Origin: Fen-1258 sp947085815
Lineage (GTDB): Bacteria; Bacteroidota; Ignavibacteria; Ignavibacteriales; Melioribacteraceae
Assembly: GCA_947085815.1 (NCBI GenBank)
Contig: CAMTXU010000021.1
Coordinates: 1 to 64,000 of the forward strand
DNA length: 64,000 nucleotides
Reading direction: 5' to 3'
The position numbers and the translations under genes were made by a program. Of the stretch, positions 35,167-43,311 are shown in pieces. How positions within the stretch are numbered: the stretch's first letter is position 1; every line of letters begins with the position of its first letter. Below the pieces are notes generated by a model. It ran no database searches. It was not told the origin of the DNA and saw only the letters and a program-made list of their open reading frames with translations.

Positions 35167-36216
35167 TCAAACAACCTTTCGAAGTACAAACAAATCTAAA
35201 AATTCACTGCCGAACGCCAGCGAAGGTGTATATGTTCCCGGTTTAAGGGAATTCATTAAAACTCTTTCGGCACATTCCGCGGCTCCTTTTGCGGTTAAGT
35301 TGTATCCTTCCATTACGTTATAGACTTCCTCAATCATCTCCGCTTTCGAATTTTCCACTCTTCCCCAAACATATGCTTCAGTATTATTGCGCTCTTCGGT
35401 TGTCGGTCCGGTTAAATTATTCTTGATGTAATTTGATGCCATCTTTTTGATAGACGGCATTTTGAGTATCTTCAAAAAGAATACTATAGATGAACTAAGG
35501 CTTACAAAAATTTTCGGTAGAGCCAGGTATACTTCTGCATTCTTTATTCCCGTTGAATGGAATGATGAATAAACATCACCCCACGGAATAGAGATACCGC
35601 TAAAAGAGAAATTTTTTAGTTTTAGATTGATTTTGAATTCACCGATTTTAGAATCAATAATTTTTCCATTGCTTCTTACCTTCCCCGTTCCACCAAGAAA
35701 TTCTAAAGTAGTTAACCATGTGCCGCGGGAGATCTTACCACGCTTATTTATCAGTCCTAATTTTAGGTGCGTGGCATCTGGCATTTTTTCGCTCAATCTT
35801 TTTGCAAGACAGTCGGTTGGAATAATATCGAACCCGACGCTGGGTAAAATTACAATTCCGCTTCCCTTTGCAAGCTTGGCTAATGAAAAAGCGAGATGCA
35901 TAACCGGCATCTCACCGGTTATATCTAAGTAATTTGTTTTTGTACGAAGGCACGCTTCCATTAATTCCTTAGCGGTATGCATAAAGGGACCCGCACAATT
36001 CAATAGTGTATGAACATCTGAGAGTGCTTCGTTCACTTTCTTTTCATCAGAGACATCAAAAGCTACCCGCTCACAATTATATTTCCGGGCTAGTTGCTTT
36101 AATACTAACTGATTTCTTCCGGCGAGGAGCGGTCTGATATTGCGTTTGATAAGCTCTTCAATTATTAGTTGAGCCGAGTAACCATTGGCACCGTATATCA
36201 TTAATTTATTGTGCAT
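35167..36216 (-). CDS. Saccharopine dehydrogenase-like NAD(P)-binding oxidoreductase
   Basis: The 349-residue protein starts with a Rossmann motif, LMIYGANGYSAQLIIEELIKR, followed by LLAGRNQ, LLNCAGPFMHTAKELMEACL and YLDITGEM, which define the saccharopine-dehydrogenase-like or trans-acting enoyl reductase group. Such proteins act on varied substrates, including lipid intermediates; the actual reaction here is unknown. It converges on the MORN gene with a 27-base gap and no visible terminator. Downstream on the same strand there is no partner gene. Confidence 0.8.
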   Translation of the reverse strand: MHNKLMIYGANGYSAQLIIEELIKRNIRPLLAGRNQLVLKQLARKYNCERVAFDVSDEKKVNEALSDVHTLLNCAGPFMHTAKELMEACLRTKTNYLDITGEMPVMHLAFSLAKLAKGSGIVILPSVGFDIIPTDCLAKRLSEKMPDATHLKLGLINKRGKISRGTWLTTLEFLGGTGKVRSNGKIIDSKIGEFKINLKLKNFSFSGISIPWGDVYSSFHSTGIKNAEVYLALPKIFVSLSSSIVFFLKILKMPSIKKMASNYIKNNLTGPTTEERNNTEAYVWGRVENSKAEMIEEVYNVMEGYNLTAKGAAECAERVLMNSLKPGTYTPSLAFGSEFLDLFVLRKVV

Positions 36217-36377
36217 CTGATTCAGTCGTCTTTATGTATAATACTTACTTTAATTTATCTTCACTCACGCTCATTTGCAACTTAATTCCTATTCTGATAT
36301 GTCACAAATGAATTTATTTTCAAAAGCACACTGGCGGGAATTACGGAGTGGTACTTTTATTATTCAAAAATGAAGTT

Positions 36378-36812
36378 TTAATTGTCTCTATTAATCGATA
36401 CGATTTTCGGTAGTTTTTGTTTGGCTGCGGATCTATTAAAAAAAGTTAGCGTATAATAAATTGCAACTAATCCTATTCCGAAGAAAAATGAATAAAGTTC
36501 CTTTGCAGTATAATCTGAAAAAATCGACATCCCGAAAATTATTCCGGCAAAAATGAGGATTATAGGTATGCCATATAAAAAGAAGGAAGCGTTTAGCAGA
36601 GCACTTCCTTCCACTTCAATTTTAACCTTATCGCCCGGTCTAACACCGAACGAATTTTCAACTGTAATAACGTTTTCTGTTTCAGATTTTGGTTTACAGA
36701 TAATTTTAGCCGTACAATCTTCGCAGCTTTTACTTTGAGTGATTGCGACATTAGCTGTTCCTTTCTCAACAGAAACAACAATTCCTTCTTCTACTAGAAC
36801 TTCATCAGCCAT
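36378..36812 (-). CDS. rseC: RseC/MucC-like membrane protein of the Rnf operon
   Basis: A 144-residue protein with an N-terminal cytoplasmic part holding four cysteines in the pattern seen in RseC (SCEDCTAKIICKP), and two transmembrane segments (about 75-95 and 103-125). In proteobacteria RseC influences sigma-E or forms part of the SoxR-reducing system together with Rnf-type proteins. Here its ATG overlaps the rnfB stop by one base, which fits a role connected with the Rnf complex. The precise role is inferred from context and family. Confidence 0.85.
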   Translation of the reverse strand: MADEVLVEEGIVVSVEKGTANVAITQSKSCEDCTAKIICKPKSETENVITVENSFGVRPGDKVKIEVEGSALLNASFFLYGIPIILIFAGIIFGMSIFSDYTAKELYSFFFGIGLVAIYYTLTFFNRSAAKQKLPKIVSINRDN

Positions 36813-37630
36813 TAATTAACCATAATATTTTTATTTGGTTTTTTGGTAATTGCACCTCTAAGGCATTTATCAAAAGGAATTTTTGATTCATCAAACATTT
36901 CGTGTACAACTTTACCTACGTTTCCAAACATCACAACAACACCATCAGATTTGCGTGCGCAGATTCCGCAACCGAGACATGAAACAGAGCATACTTCTTT
37001 AGAACGTTTTGGATCATCTTGATTTTTGCAGAACACATGAACAGATTTATCGATAGAGTGCATTTCCAATATATCTCTTGGACAAGCTTTAGTACAAATG
37101 CCGCATCCAGTGCATAGCTCTTCAATAACTTCTGGTAAACCATTTTCATTCATTATCATCGCACCGAATGGACAAGCTGCCGAACAATCACCACCGCCGA
37201 GGCAACCATAGAAGCAAAGCTTAGGTCCACCGGAAACGATGGACATGGCTTTGCAACTGGTTGGTCCATAATAATCCGCCATTTTTTTAACAGATTCTGC
37301 CTTACCGCCGCGGCATAATAATACCGGTATTTGTTTTACTGAATCGCTAACTTCCACTCCGAGAATTTCGGCAATTTTCTTAGCTGTTTCACCGCCGCCA
37401 ACTGGACAACCATTCGGCAAAGCTCTTCCATCAACCACATTGACGGCGAAATCATAACAACCGGCTCTACCGCAGCCGCCACAATTCGCGCTTGGAAGTA
37501 TTTCATTTATCTGACCGATAAGAGAATTCTCTTCCACTCTTAATTTCCTATCTGCAAAGGCTAATCCGCCGGCAAAAATTAATCCAAGACCGCCCATTGT
37601 TGCTATTGCCAGAATTATTCCGAGTTCCAT
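36812..37630 (-). CDS. rnfB: Rnf complex iron-sulfur subunit RnfB
   Basis: RnfB carries electrons from reduced ferredoxin into the Rnf complex, which couples ferredoxin:NAD oxidoreduction to ion translocation. It has an N-terminal membrane anchor, then the four-cysteine Fe-S motif NCGGCGRAGCYDFA around residues 45-58, and further ferredoxin-type motifs ACPFGAMI, CTGCGICTKACPRDIL (about 168-183) and CLGCGICARKSDG. The 272 residues are typical. It is followed directly by rseC and is separated from the other rnf genes by apbE. Confidence 0.94.
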   Translation of the reverse strand: MELGIILAIATMGGLGLIFAGGLAFADRKLRVEENSLIGQINEILPSANCGGCGRAGCYDFAVNVVDGRALPNGCPVGGGETAKKIAEILGVEVSDSVKQIPVLLCRGGKAESVKKMADYYGPTSCKAMSIVSGGPKLCFYGCLGGGDCSAACPFGAMIMNENGLPEVIEELCTGCGICTKACPRDILEMHSIDKSVHVFCKNQDDPKRSKEVCSVSCLGCGICARKSDGVVVMFGNVGKVVHEMFDESKIPFDKCLRGAITKKPNKNIMVN

Positions 37631-37632
37631 TT

Positions 37633-38610
37633 CTACCTCATTAAAAATTTCTTAAAGCCAGATGACTGATACATTGCCCCGGTAGTATCTACTATAACGG
37701 CTTCGACATCATTTAGTTTTTCTATTAGCGCCAAACCTTTTTTAGGACCGAGAACAAATATTCCGGTTGAGAGGGCATCAGCAGTTAAAGCATCTTTAGC
37801 AATAATAGAAACCGCTTCGCACTCATTAGCCGGATAACCAGTAACCGGATTGAATATGTGTGTAAATCTCTTTCCATTTTTCTTAAAGTATTGCTGATAA
37901 TCACCCGACGTTGCCACGCCATTGCCGTCGATTGCAATAGATCCCATCAATTCAGTTTCTTTGCGCGGATGTTGAATACCTATTTTCCAGTTAGCGCCTT
38001 TCGCGAAAATCTCTCCGCCGACATTTATCAAATAATTTTTGATTCCTTTCTTCTCAAGAATTTGAGAACACAAATCCGCCGCATATCCCGGAACGCATGC
38101 ATTAAAACTAATTCTGATGTTTCTTGGTTTAATTAGAATATTTGGCTCTTTCAGTTTTATCTTCTTCCAGCCTACGTTTTCGAGTGCTTTAACAACCTCA
38201 TCCGGCGATGGAATTTTTGGAGAATCTTTTTCAAAACCGATCAGATCAATCAGTTTGCCTATCGCAACATCAAAGGCACCATCTGTCTGCCGCCATATCT
38301 CATCACATTTTTTCAGCATCAAAAACGTTTCAGGATTAACTTCAATTTCTTCCGTTTCACTATTATTGATGCGCCACATGTTATTGTCTCTCATGAAGGT
38401 AGAGAATAGTGTATCAATTCTGTATGCTTCGGCAAATACATCATTGATAGCGTTGTTCGCCGTTACCTCATCTATTCCACTCACTTGGACTTCAATAGTT
38501 GAGCCCATCACAAGAGAAGTTCGCTTTATGGTTTGTTCCTTTTTGTTATTGCAAGATGCTAACAGGAGAAGAAAAAGTAAGATGCAATATTTTTTATTAA
38601 GTAATCTCAT
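37633..38610 (-). CDS. apbE: FAD:protein FMN transferase (ApbE), lipoprotein
   Basis: ApbE covalently links FMN to threonine residues of Rnf and Nqr subunits in the periplasm. It starts best at the ATG at 38610, which gives a lipoprotein signal with lipobox LLASC; the open frame to 38661 runs back through repeat copy E2 and is spurious. Family motifs are TLxMGSTIEVQVSG-like near the start, DVAIGKLIDLIGF, YLINVGGEIFAKG, and the C-terminal GVATSGDYQQYF, FTHIFNPVTGYPA and DALSTGIFVLGP. It lies inside the rnf operon, two bases before rnfB, so its substrates should be RnfG and RnfD. Confidence 0.95.
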   Translation of the reverse strand: MRLLNKKYCILLFLLLLASCNNKKEQTIKRTSLVMGSTIEVQVSGIDEVTANNAINDVFAEAYRIDTLFSTFMRDNNMWRINNSETEEIEVNPETFLMLKKCDEIWRQTDGAFDVAIGKLIDLIGFEKDSPKIPSPDEVVKALENVGWKKIKLKEPNILIKPRNIRISFNACVPGYAADLCSQILEKKGIKNYLINVGGEIFAKGANWKIGIQHPRKETELMGSIAIDGNGVATSGDYQQYFKKNGKRFTHIFNPVTGYPANECEAVSIIAKDALTADALSTGIFVLGPKKGLALIEKLNDVEAVIVDTTGAMYQSSGFKKFLMR

Positions 38611-38629
38611 TTGGATAATAATATTGATT

Positions 38630-38669
38630 GAGATTCTTCGTCGTCCGCTCATGGCGGACACTCAGAATT
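38630..38669. repeat. Palindromic repeat, family 2 single unit inside rnf operon
   Basis: On the minus strand the unit reads ATTCTGAGT, then the hairpin GTCCGC-CATGA-GCGGAC, then GAAGAATCTC, the same frame as the first unit at 20389. It fills most of the gap between rnfA and apbE. It may stabilise or split the rnf transcript at this point. The hairpin arms are at 38643-38648 and 38654-38659. Confidence 0.7.
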
Positions 38670-38674
38670 AAAAA

Positions 38675-39247
38675 TTAAATCATCCCGGCAAAGCCCATAA
38701 ATGCTAATGCAAGAAGACCCGCAGTAATTAATGTAATTGCCGCACCGCGGAAAGGTTTTGGTACATCTGTCAATTCAAGTTCTTCCCGGATTCCAGCCAT
38801 GATAAATAGTGCCAATGTAAATCCAACTCCCGCACCCAATCCAAAAACCAAACTTTGCATAAAATTATATTCCCTCATCGCCAGAAGAAGTGCTAAGCCT
38901 AGGATTGCGCAGTTGGTTGTAATCAATGGTAAAAAAATACCGAGCGCACGGTAAAGCGGCTGGCTTACTTTCTTGATTACCATCTCAACAAATTGCACAA
39001 GAGAAGCGATAACTAAAATGAAAGTGGGTATCTGCAAAAATTGTAACTGATATGGAATTAATAGATAACTCCAAAGCAGCCAGCAAACAATAGCTGTCAT
39101 TACCAGCACAAAAGTAGTTGCCATCCCCATAGGAAGGGCGGAGGAAGTTTTGTTCGAAACGCCGATGAACGGACAAATGCCAAGGAAGTATGAAAGAACA
39201 AAATTATTAACTATTGAGGCAGAGATAAATATTATAAGTAAATCCAT
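38675..39247 (-). CDS. rnfA: Rnf complex membrane subunit RnfA
   Basis: One of the two homologous membrane subunits of Rnf. It has six hydrophobic segments in 190 residues and the signatures VNNFVLSYFLGICPFIGVS and LPLITTNCAILGLALL, which contains the conserved cysteine, as does GICPF. It ends in a membrane helix with MGFAGMI. It begins two bases after rnfE. The next gene on the strand is apbE, past repeat E2. Confidence 0.95.
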   Translation of the reverse strand: MDLLIIFISASIVNNFVLSYFLGICPFIGVSNKTSSALPMGMATTFVLVMTAIVCWLLWSYLLIPYQLQFLQIPTFILVIASLVQFVEMVIKKVSQPLYRALGIFLPLITTNCAILGLALLLAMREYNFMQSLVFGLGAGVGFTLALFIMAGIREELELTDVPKPFRGAAITLITAGLLALAFMGFAGMI

Positions 39248-39248
39248 C

Positions 39249-39920
39249 TTAAGCCTCCTGCTCTTTTAATGAGAGTGGGTTTTCTCTATACTTTTTAATA
39301 TCCGCTTCATGTTGCATTTTTTTCTTTCTGTCTTGGAACGCGTTTGAAAAGCCCATGAGTAAACCGAATGTAAGAAAAGCGCCGGCAGGAAGAACCATAA
39401 CAGTCCATGGTTCAAATGCGGAGGGCATTACCTGTATTCCTAAAAATGTGCCCGAGCCGAGTATCTCTCTAATTCCGCTCATGACAATCAAAGCAATCAG
39501 AAATCCGGTACCGTTTCCCAATGCATCTAGAATTGATCTAAGCGGTGTATTCTTTGATGCAAAGGCTTCTGCCCTGCCAAGAATTATGCAGTTTACAACT
39601 ATCAACGGAATGAAAGGTCCAAGAGATTTTGAGAGTGCGGGAAACTGCGCTTTCATTACCAGGTCTGTAATAGTTACGAACGATGCGATTATAACTATGT
39701 AAGCGGCTATTCTTACTTGATTTGGAATCAGTTTTCTTATTATCGATATAAATAAACTTGAAAATACAAGTACAAATGTTGTTGCAAGAGCCATTGCTAT
39801 ACCATTAATAACCGTAACGGTAACAGCTAATGTTGGACACATACCAAGTACTTGTTTGAAGATAGGATTGTTTTCCCAAAGACCTTTCGTGTATTCGTAA
39901 GAGAAAGTACCTTTTTTCAT
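39249..39920 (-). CDS. rnfE: Rnf complex membrane subunit RnfE
   Basis: The second of the paired membrane subunits. It starts GTFSYEYTKGLWENNPIFKQ, followed by VLGMCPTLAVTVTVING and FIPLIVVNCIILGRAEAFA, with the cysteines expected to bind an intramembrane iron-sulfur cluster shared with RnfA. The 223 residues are typical, with a charged C-terminal tail. Its ATG overlaps the rnfG stop (ATGA). Confidence 0.95.
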   Translation of the reverse strand: MKKGTFSYEYTKGLWENNPIFKQVLGMCPTLAVTVTVINGIAMALATTFVLVFSSLFISIIRKLIPNQVRIAAYIVIIASFVTITDLVMKAQFPALSKSLGPFIPLIVVNCIILGRAEAFASKNTPLRSILDALGNGTGFLIALIVMSGIREILGSGTFLGIQVMPSAFEPWTVMVLPAGAFLTFGLLMGFSNAFQDRKKKMQHEADIKKYRENPLSLKEQEA

Positions 39921-40480
39921 AATGACTCCTTCTCCTTTAAGGCTCGGGCTTTTTTCAGCGCATTGTTAATAATTGCAACGATAGCTTTTGATGATATTGT
40001 CGCACCTGTAATAGTTTCTATTTCATTTGGCTTGCTTGCAGCTTTTCCTTTTATCCATTCAACTTTTGGTACTGCTTCTAATTCTATAAATTGTTTTTTA
40101 AAAGGATCCTCAAGAATTTTTGTACCTAGACCAGGCGTTTCACTCTGCTCAAGAATTTCGTACATATTTATTTTTTTCATATCAGGTGAAAGTCCCAGCA
40201 TTAATCTAATCTTTCCTTGAAAACCGTTTCCCTCATAAACCAAAGAGTATCCGATATTATTGTTAGCTTCATCCTTCACTTTATAAATATCAAATCCGGC
40301 ATTAGGAATTTTCTCGTAACTCTTACCCTCCGGATTGACGAGAAATATCGCCTTTTCTGTTTCTGCTTTTTTGTTTGCCTCGATAAGCGGATGTGCCCAA
40401 TTATTAACAAAAGAGAGAGAGCCGCCTGCAATGATGCCAATAACCGTAAGTGTTGCAATTATGTGAATTACTGCTTTCAT
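39917..40480 (-). CDS. rnfG: Rnf complex flavoprotein subunit RnfG
   Basis: RnfG carries a covalently bound FMN on the outer face of the membrane. It has one N-terminal transmembrane helix and an FMN-binding domain ending in ETITGATISSKAIV, where the threonine of the T-G-A-T motif (near residue 158) is the flavinylation site recognised by ApbE. The true start is the ATG at 40480, preceded by GGAGGT and overlapping the rnfD stop; the open frame to 40633 adds 51 codons of out-of-family sequence. The resulting 187 residues are normal. Confidence 0.94.
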   Translation of the reverse strand: MKAVIHIIATLTVIGIIAGGSLSFVNNWAHPLIEANKKAETEKAIFLVNPEGKSYEKIPNAGFDIYKVKDEANNNIGYSLVYEGNGFQGKIRLMLGLSPDMKKINMYEILEQSETPGLGTKILEDPFKKQFIELEAVPKVEWIKGKAASKPNEIETITGATISSKAIVAIINNALKKARALKEKESL

Positions 40481-41442
40481 TTTGCACCTCCGAAAATTGT
40501 TGGGCGTGTGGAACGGTTTATTGTTGGAACCAATGCGTTCATAATCAGAATTGCGTACATCACTCCCTCCGGCAATCCGCCAAACAGCCGGATCATTACA
40601 ACGATCAGTGAAATACAAATTCCGTATATCCACATTCCTTTCGATGTAATCGGAGATGTAACCCAGTCGGTTGCCATAAAAAACGCACCGAATAAAAATC
40701 CGCCCGCAAATATTTGGAAAAACGGACTTGGATATTTAACCGGATCGATCAACCAAAATAATCCACCGAAGATCACCATTCCTAAAACAGCCGCAAGCGG
40801 AACCCGGTAATTAACAACACCGACCGCAATTAAAAATATACCGCCGATTAAAATCGCGAGAGCGGATGTCTCCCCGATTGATCCAGCGACATTTCCAAAC
40901 ATCATCGGCTGGAGCTGAGTAGCAACTTTATCATATTTGAAAGCGGCAAGAGGAGTTGCCGATGTAACGGTATCAACCGCGAAGTTTGGTTTTGACCATG
41001 TTGTGATTGCAACAGGAAAAGCAGCTTGCAGAAACGCACGCCCGGCTAATGCCGGATTAAAAATATTATAACCCAATCCACCAAAAACTTCTTTACCGAT
41101 TGCTATTGCAAAGACAGCACCTATTGCTGTTGATGAGAGAGAAAAATTAGGCGGTAATATCAAACCTAAGAGTAAGCCGGTTATAACCGCGCTGCCGTCT
41201 TCAATTATTATCTTTCTGTTTCTAATTCTCTTTATTACGAGTTCCGTTACAAGACAAAAACCTACACTAACTAATAGAATCACTAATTGATAAGCACCAA
41301 AAAAAAGAAGTGCCGATATTACCGCCGGTAGTAGAGCTAAAACCACGAGCCACATTGCTTGTTTTGTTGACCACCTTGAATGGACATGCGGCGAAGTGGA
41401 AAGCTCTAATTTATAAGTCGGATTTGCAGTGGTTGTTTCCAT
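40477..41442 (-). CDS. rnfD: Rnf complex membrane flavoprotein subunit RnfD
   Basis: RnfD is an integral membrane subunit with about ten helices and a covalent FMN. Its flavin motif is VDTVTSATPLAAFKYD near residues 155-170. Other family features are SPHVHSRWSTKQAMW at the start, GGLGYNIFNPALAGRAFL, and SFFQIFAGGFLFGAFFMATDWVTSPIT-like sequence near the end. The length is 321 residues. It follows rnfC by 50 bases and overlaps rnfG. Confidence 0.94.
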   Translation of the reverse strand: METTTANPTYKLELSTSPHVHSRWSTKQAMWLVVLALLPAVISALLFFGAYQLVILLVSVGFCLVTELVIKRIRNRKIIIEDGSAVITGLLLGLILPPNFSLSSTAIGAVFAIAIGKEVFGGLGYNIFNPALAGRAFLQAAFPVAITTWSKPNFAVDTVTSATPLAAFKYDKVATQLQPMMFGNVAGSIGETSALAILIGGIFLIAVGVVNYRVPLAAVLGMVIFGGLFWLIDPVKYPSPFFQIFAGGFLFGAFFMATDWVTSPITSKGMWIYGICISLIVVMIRLFGGLPEGVMYAILIMNALVPTINRSTRPTIFGGAK

Positions 41443-41492
41443 ATCACTTTTAATTTGTTCAGGAAATACTTATTTATTATTCTATAAATTAA

Positions 41493-42839
41493 TCACGCGT
41501 TAACTGCTATGTTTCTTTCTTTTTGTATAGCCAAAACTCTTTGCTTACCTAATCGAATCCATTGGACAAGAGGAATATTCGCGGGACATGTATAAGTACA
41601 AGTACCGCATTCCATACAAACTGTGATCGCAAGTTGCTCGGCATCCTCAAATCTTTCCAATTGTGAAACGCGCGCAAGTTTTGTCGGCAATAAATTTAGC
41701 GGACAAACATCAACGCACATACCGCATCGCAAACATGGAGTCTCATCATGATCACTTACTTCTTCTTCAGTCAATACAAGAATGCCGGAAGTCGCCTTCA
41801 TTATTGGGGCGGAGAAATCATATTGCGCAACTCCCATCATTGGTCCGCCCGCAATAACTTTAACCGCATTCTCTTTAACCCCGCCGCAAAAATCAAGAAC
41901 CTCGCTCAGCGGAGTGCCTATTGGAACAATTAAATTTTTCGGCTGATTAATTCCCCCTCCCGAAACTGTTAATGCGGCACTGATCTGCGGCTCCCCTTTT
42001 ACAACAGCGTCATAAATTGAAATGGCGGTTCTAATATTTTGAATTGACACGCCTGCATCGAATGGAAGTTTACCCGGAGGAACTTCTTTTCCGGTTACTG
42101 CTTTGATCAACATTTTTTCCGCGCCTTGGGGATATTTTGTTTTAAGAGTCTCGACACTAATACTAGTGTATTTCTTTGCCGCCTTTTTAAGTTTTGCGAC
42201 AGCTTCCGGTTTATTGTCCTCAATTCCAACAACACCTTTTGTTACACCAAGCGCTTTCATTATCAACATCAAACCGGAAAGAACATCATCGGTTCTCTCT
42301 ATCATTAAACGGTAATCTCGAGTAAGATAGGGTTCACACTCACATCCGTTTAGAATTACCACATCCAAATGTTTTCCTTCCGGAAGGGTAAGTTTAACGT
42401 ATGTTGGAAATGCGGCACCGCCTTGACCAACCACGCCAGCATCTTTAGTCCTTTCTCTAATTTCTTCGGGGGTAACTTCATCCGGATTTAGAGAGGGAAA
42501 AGTTACAAGTTCATTAATACCATTCGTTTGAATAACTATGGCGTCTTTCGGAAATCCATTCACATTTGAGTCAACTGCAATCTTTATTACTTTTCCGGAA
42601 ACCGGACTGTGAATAGGCGCAGAGATAAATCCATGGCGCTCGGCAATAATCTCTCCGGCTTTTACTTCACTCCCCTTTTTTACTAAGGGAATTGCGGGCT
42701 TGCCCAGATGTTGGGTTAACGGAACAATAATCTGTTTGGGGATTGGCATAACCTCGAATGGAAGATTTTCAGTAATTGTTTTTTGCTCGGCAGGATGAAC
42801 TCCGCCTTTAAATGTTTTTTTTCTGAAATTAAGAGTCAT
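41493..42839 (-). CDS. rnfC: Rnf complex NADH-binding iron-sulfur subunit RnfC
   Basis: RnfC is the peripheral subunit that exchanges electrons with NAD(H). It begins with the family stretch KTFKGGVHPAEQK, has GVVGQGGAAFPTYVKL for nucleotide/flavin binding, VILNGCECEPYLTRDYRLM, and two C-terminal [4Fe-4S] motifs, CLRCGMCVDVCP (about 367) and CMECGTCTYTCP (about 406). The ATG at 42839 is preferred to the TTG at 42848. It leads the operon rnfC-D-G-E-A-apbE-B-rseC and is divergent from the surface-sugar cluster. Confidence 0.95.
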   Translation of the reverse strand: MTLNFRKKTFKGGVHPAEQKTITENLPFEVMPIPKQIIVPLTQHLGKPAIPLVKKGSEVKAGEIIAERHGFISAPIHSPVSGKVIKIAVDSNVNGFPKDAIVIQTNGINELVTFPSLNPDEVTPEEIRERTKDAGVVGQGGAAFPTYVKLTLPEGKHLDVVILNGCECEPYLTRDYRLMIERTDDVLSGLMLIMKALGVTKGVVGIEDNKPEAVAKLKKAAKKYTSISVETLKTKYPQGAEKMLIKAVTGKEVPPGKLPFDAGVSIQNIRTAISIYDAVVKGEPQISAALTVSGGGINQPKNLIVPIGTPLSEVLDFCGGVKENAVKVIAGGPMMGVAQYDFSAPIMKATSGILVLTEEEVSDHDETPCLRCGMCVDVCPLNLLPTKLARVSQLERFEDAEQLAITVCMECGTCTYTCPANIPLVQWIRLGKQRVLAIQKERNIAVNA

Positions 42840-43311
42840 GTCGTTCAAGAGATTATTTTGAATTTAGACATAACTTTTTACACATTTTATGCCAAGAGAG
42901 AGCTCTTATAAATGTAGTTGACCGGGAGTTATTTCAAGAAATTTGGGATTAAAACGAATTTTATTTTGAATTGATTATTACTGCGTTGAGAACTTATCAC
43001 TAATGAAAAAAAAAGTAGGATTTGTGAGAAATCAAAGATAATGTGTAGGTAAATCTTTTTAGCAAAAAAACATTAAACACAGCTCAAGCACCAGCTATGG
43101 AGGGGTTATTTCATCTTTACCGCTCTTCAAAATATCCAACTTTATTGTGTTAAGAAATAATTAAATTAGCAGAGTGGGATAAGATTATTAATTGAACTAG
43201 TCGCTCGTTTATATTTAACAATTTATTGATCTTCGCATAACAATTAAATAACAGTAAGCATTTATCTTTAGATCGAATTTACGTGATATTTCAAAACAAT
43301 TGCTAAATAAA
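42840..43311. other. 472-bp divergent intergenic region
   Basis: This AT-rich gap separates rnfC from the sugar cluster. I see no gene, RNA or repeat in it. A TATCTTTA octamer at 43263-43270, one base off the Bacteroidota -7 consensus, lies 41 bases before the ATG at 43312 and could start transcription of the cluster. A weak palindrome, AAGAGAGAGCTCTT, is near 42892. No JUMPstart/ops motif was recognised. Confidence 0.35.

Noticed and set aside
38611..38661. Longer apbE start at 38661
   Set aside because: The extra codons run through palindromic repeat unit 38630-38669, and the ATG at 38610 yields a proper lipoprotein signal.
40481..40633. Longer rnfG reading frame
   Set aside because: The extension lies wholly within rnfD on the same strand in another frame; the ATG at 40480 has GGAGGT and an ATGA overlap.
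42840..43311. tRNA or small RNA gene in the longest intergenic gap
   Set aside because: No cloverleaf, CCA end or strong terminator hairpin could be traced by eye.
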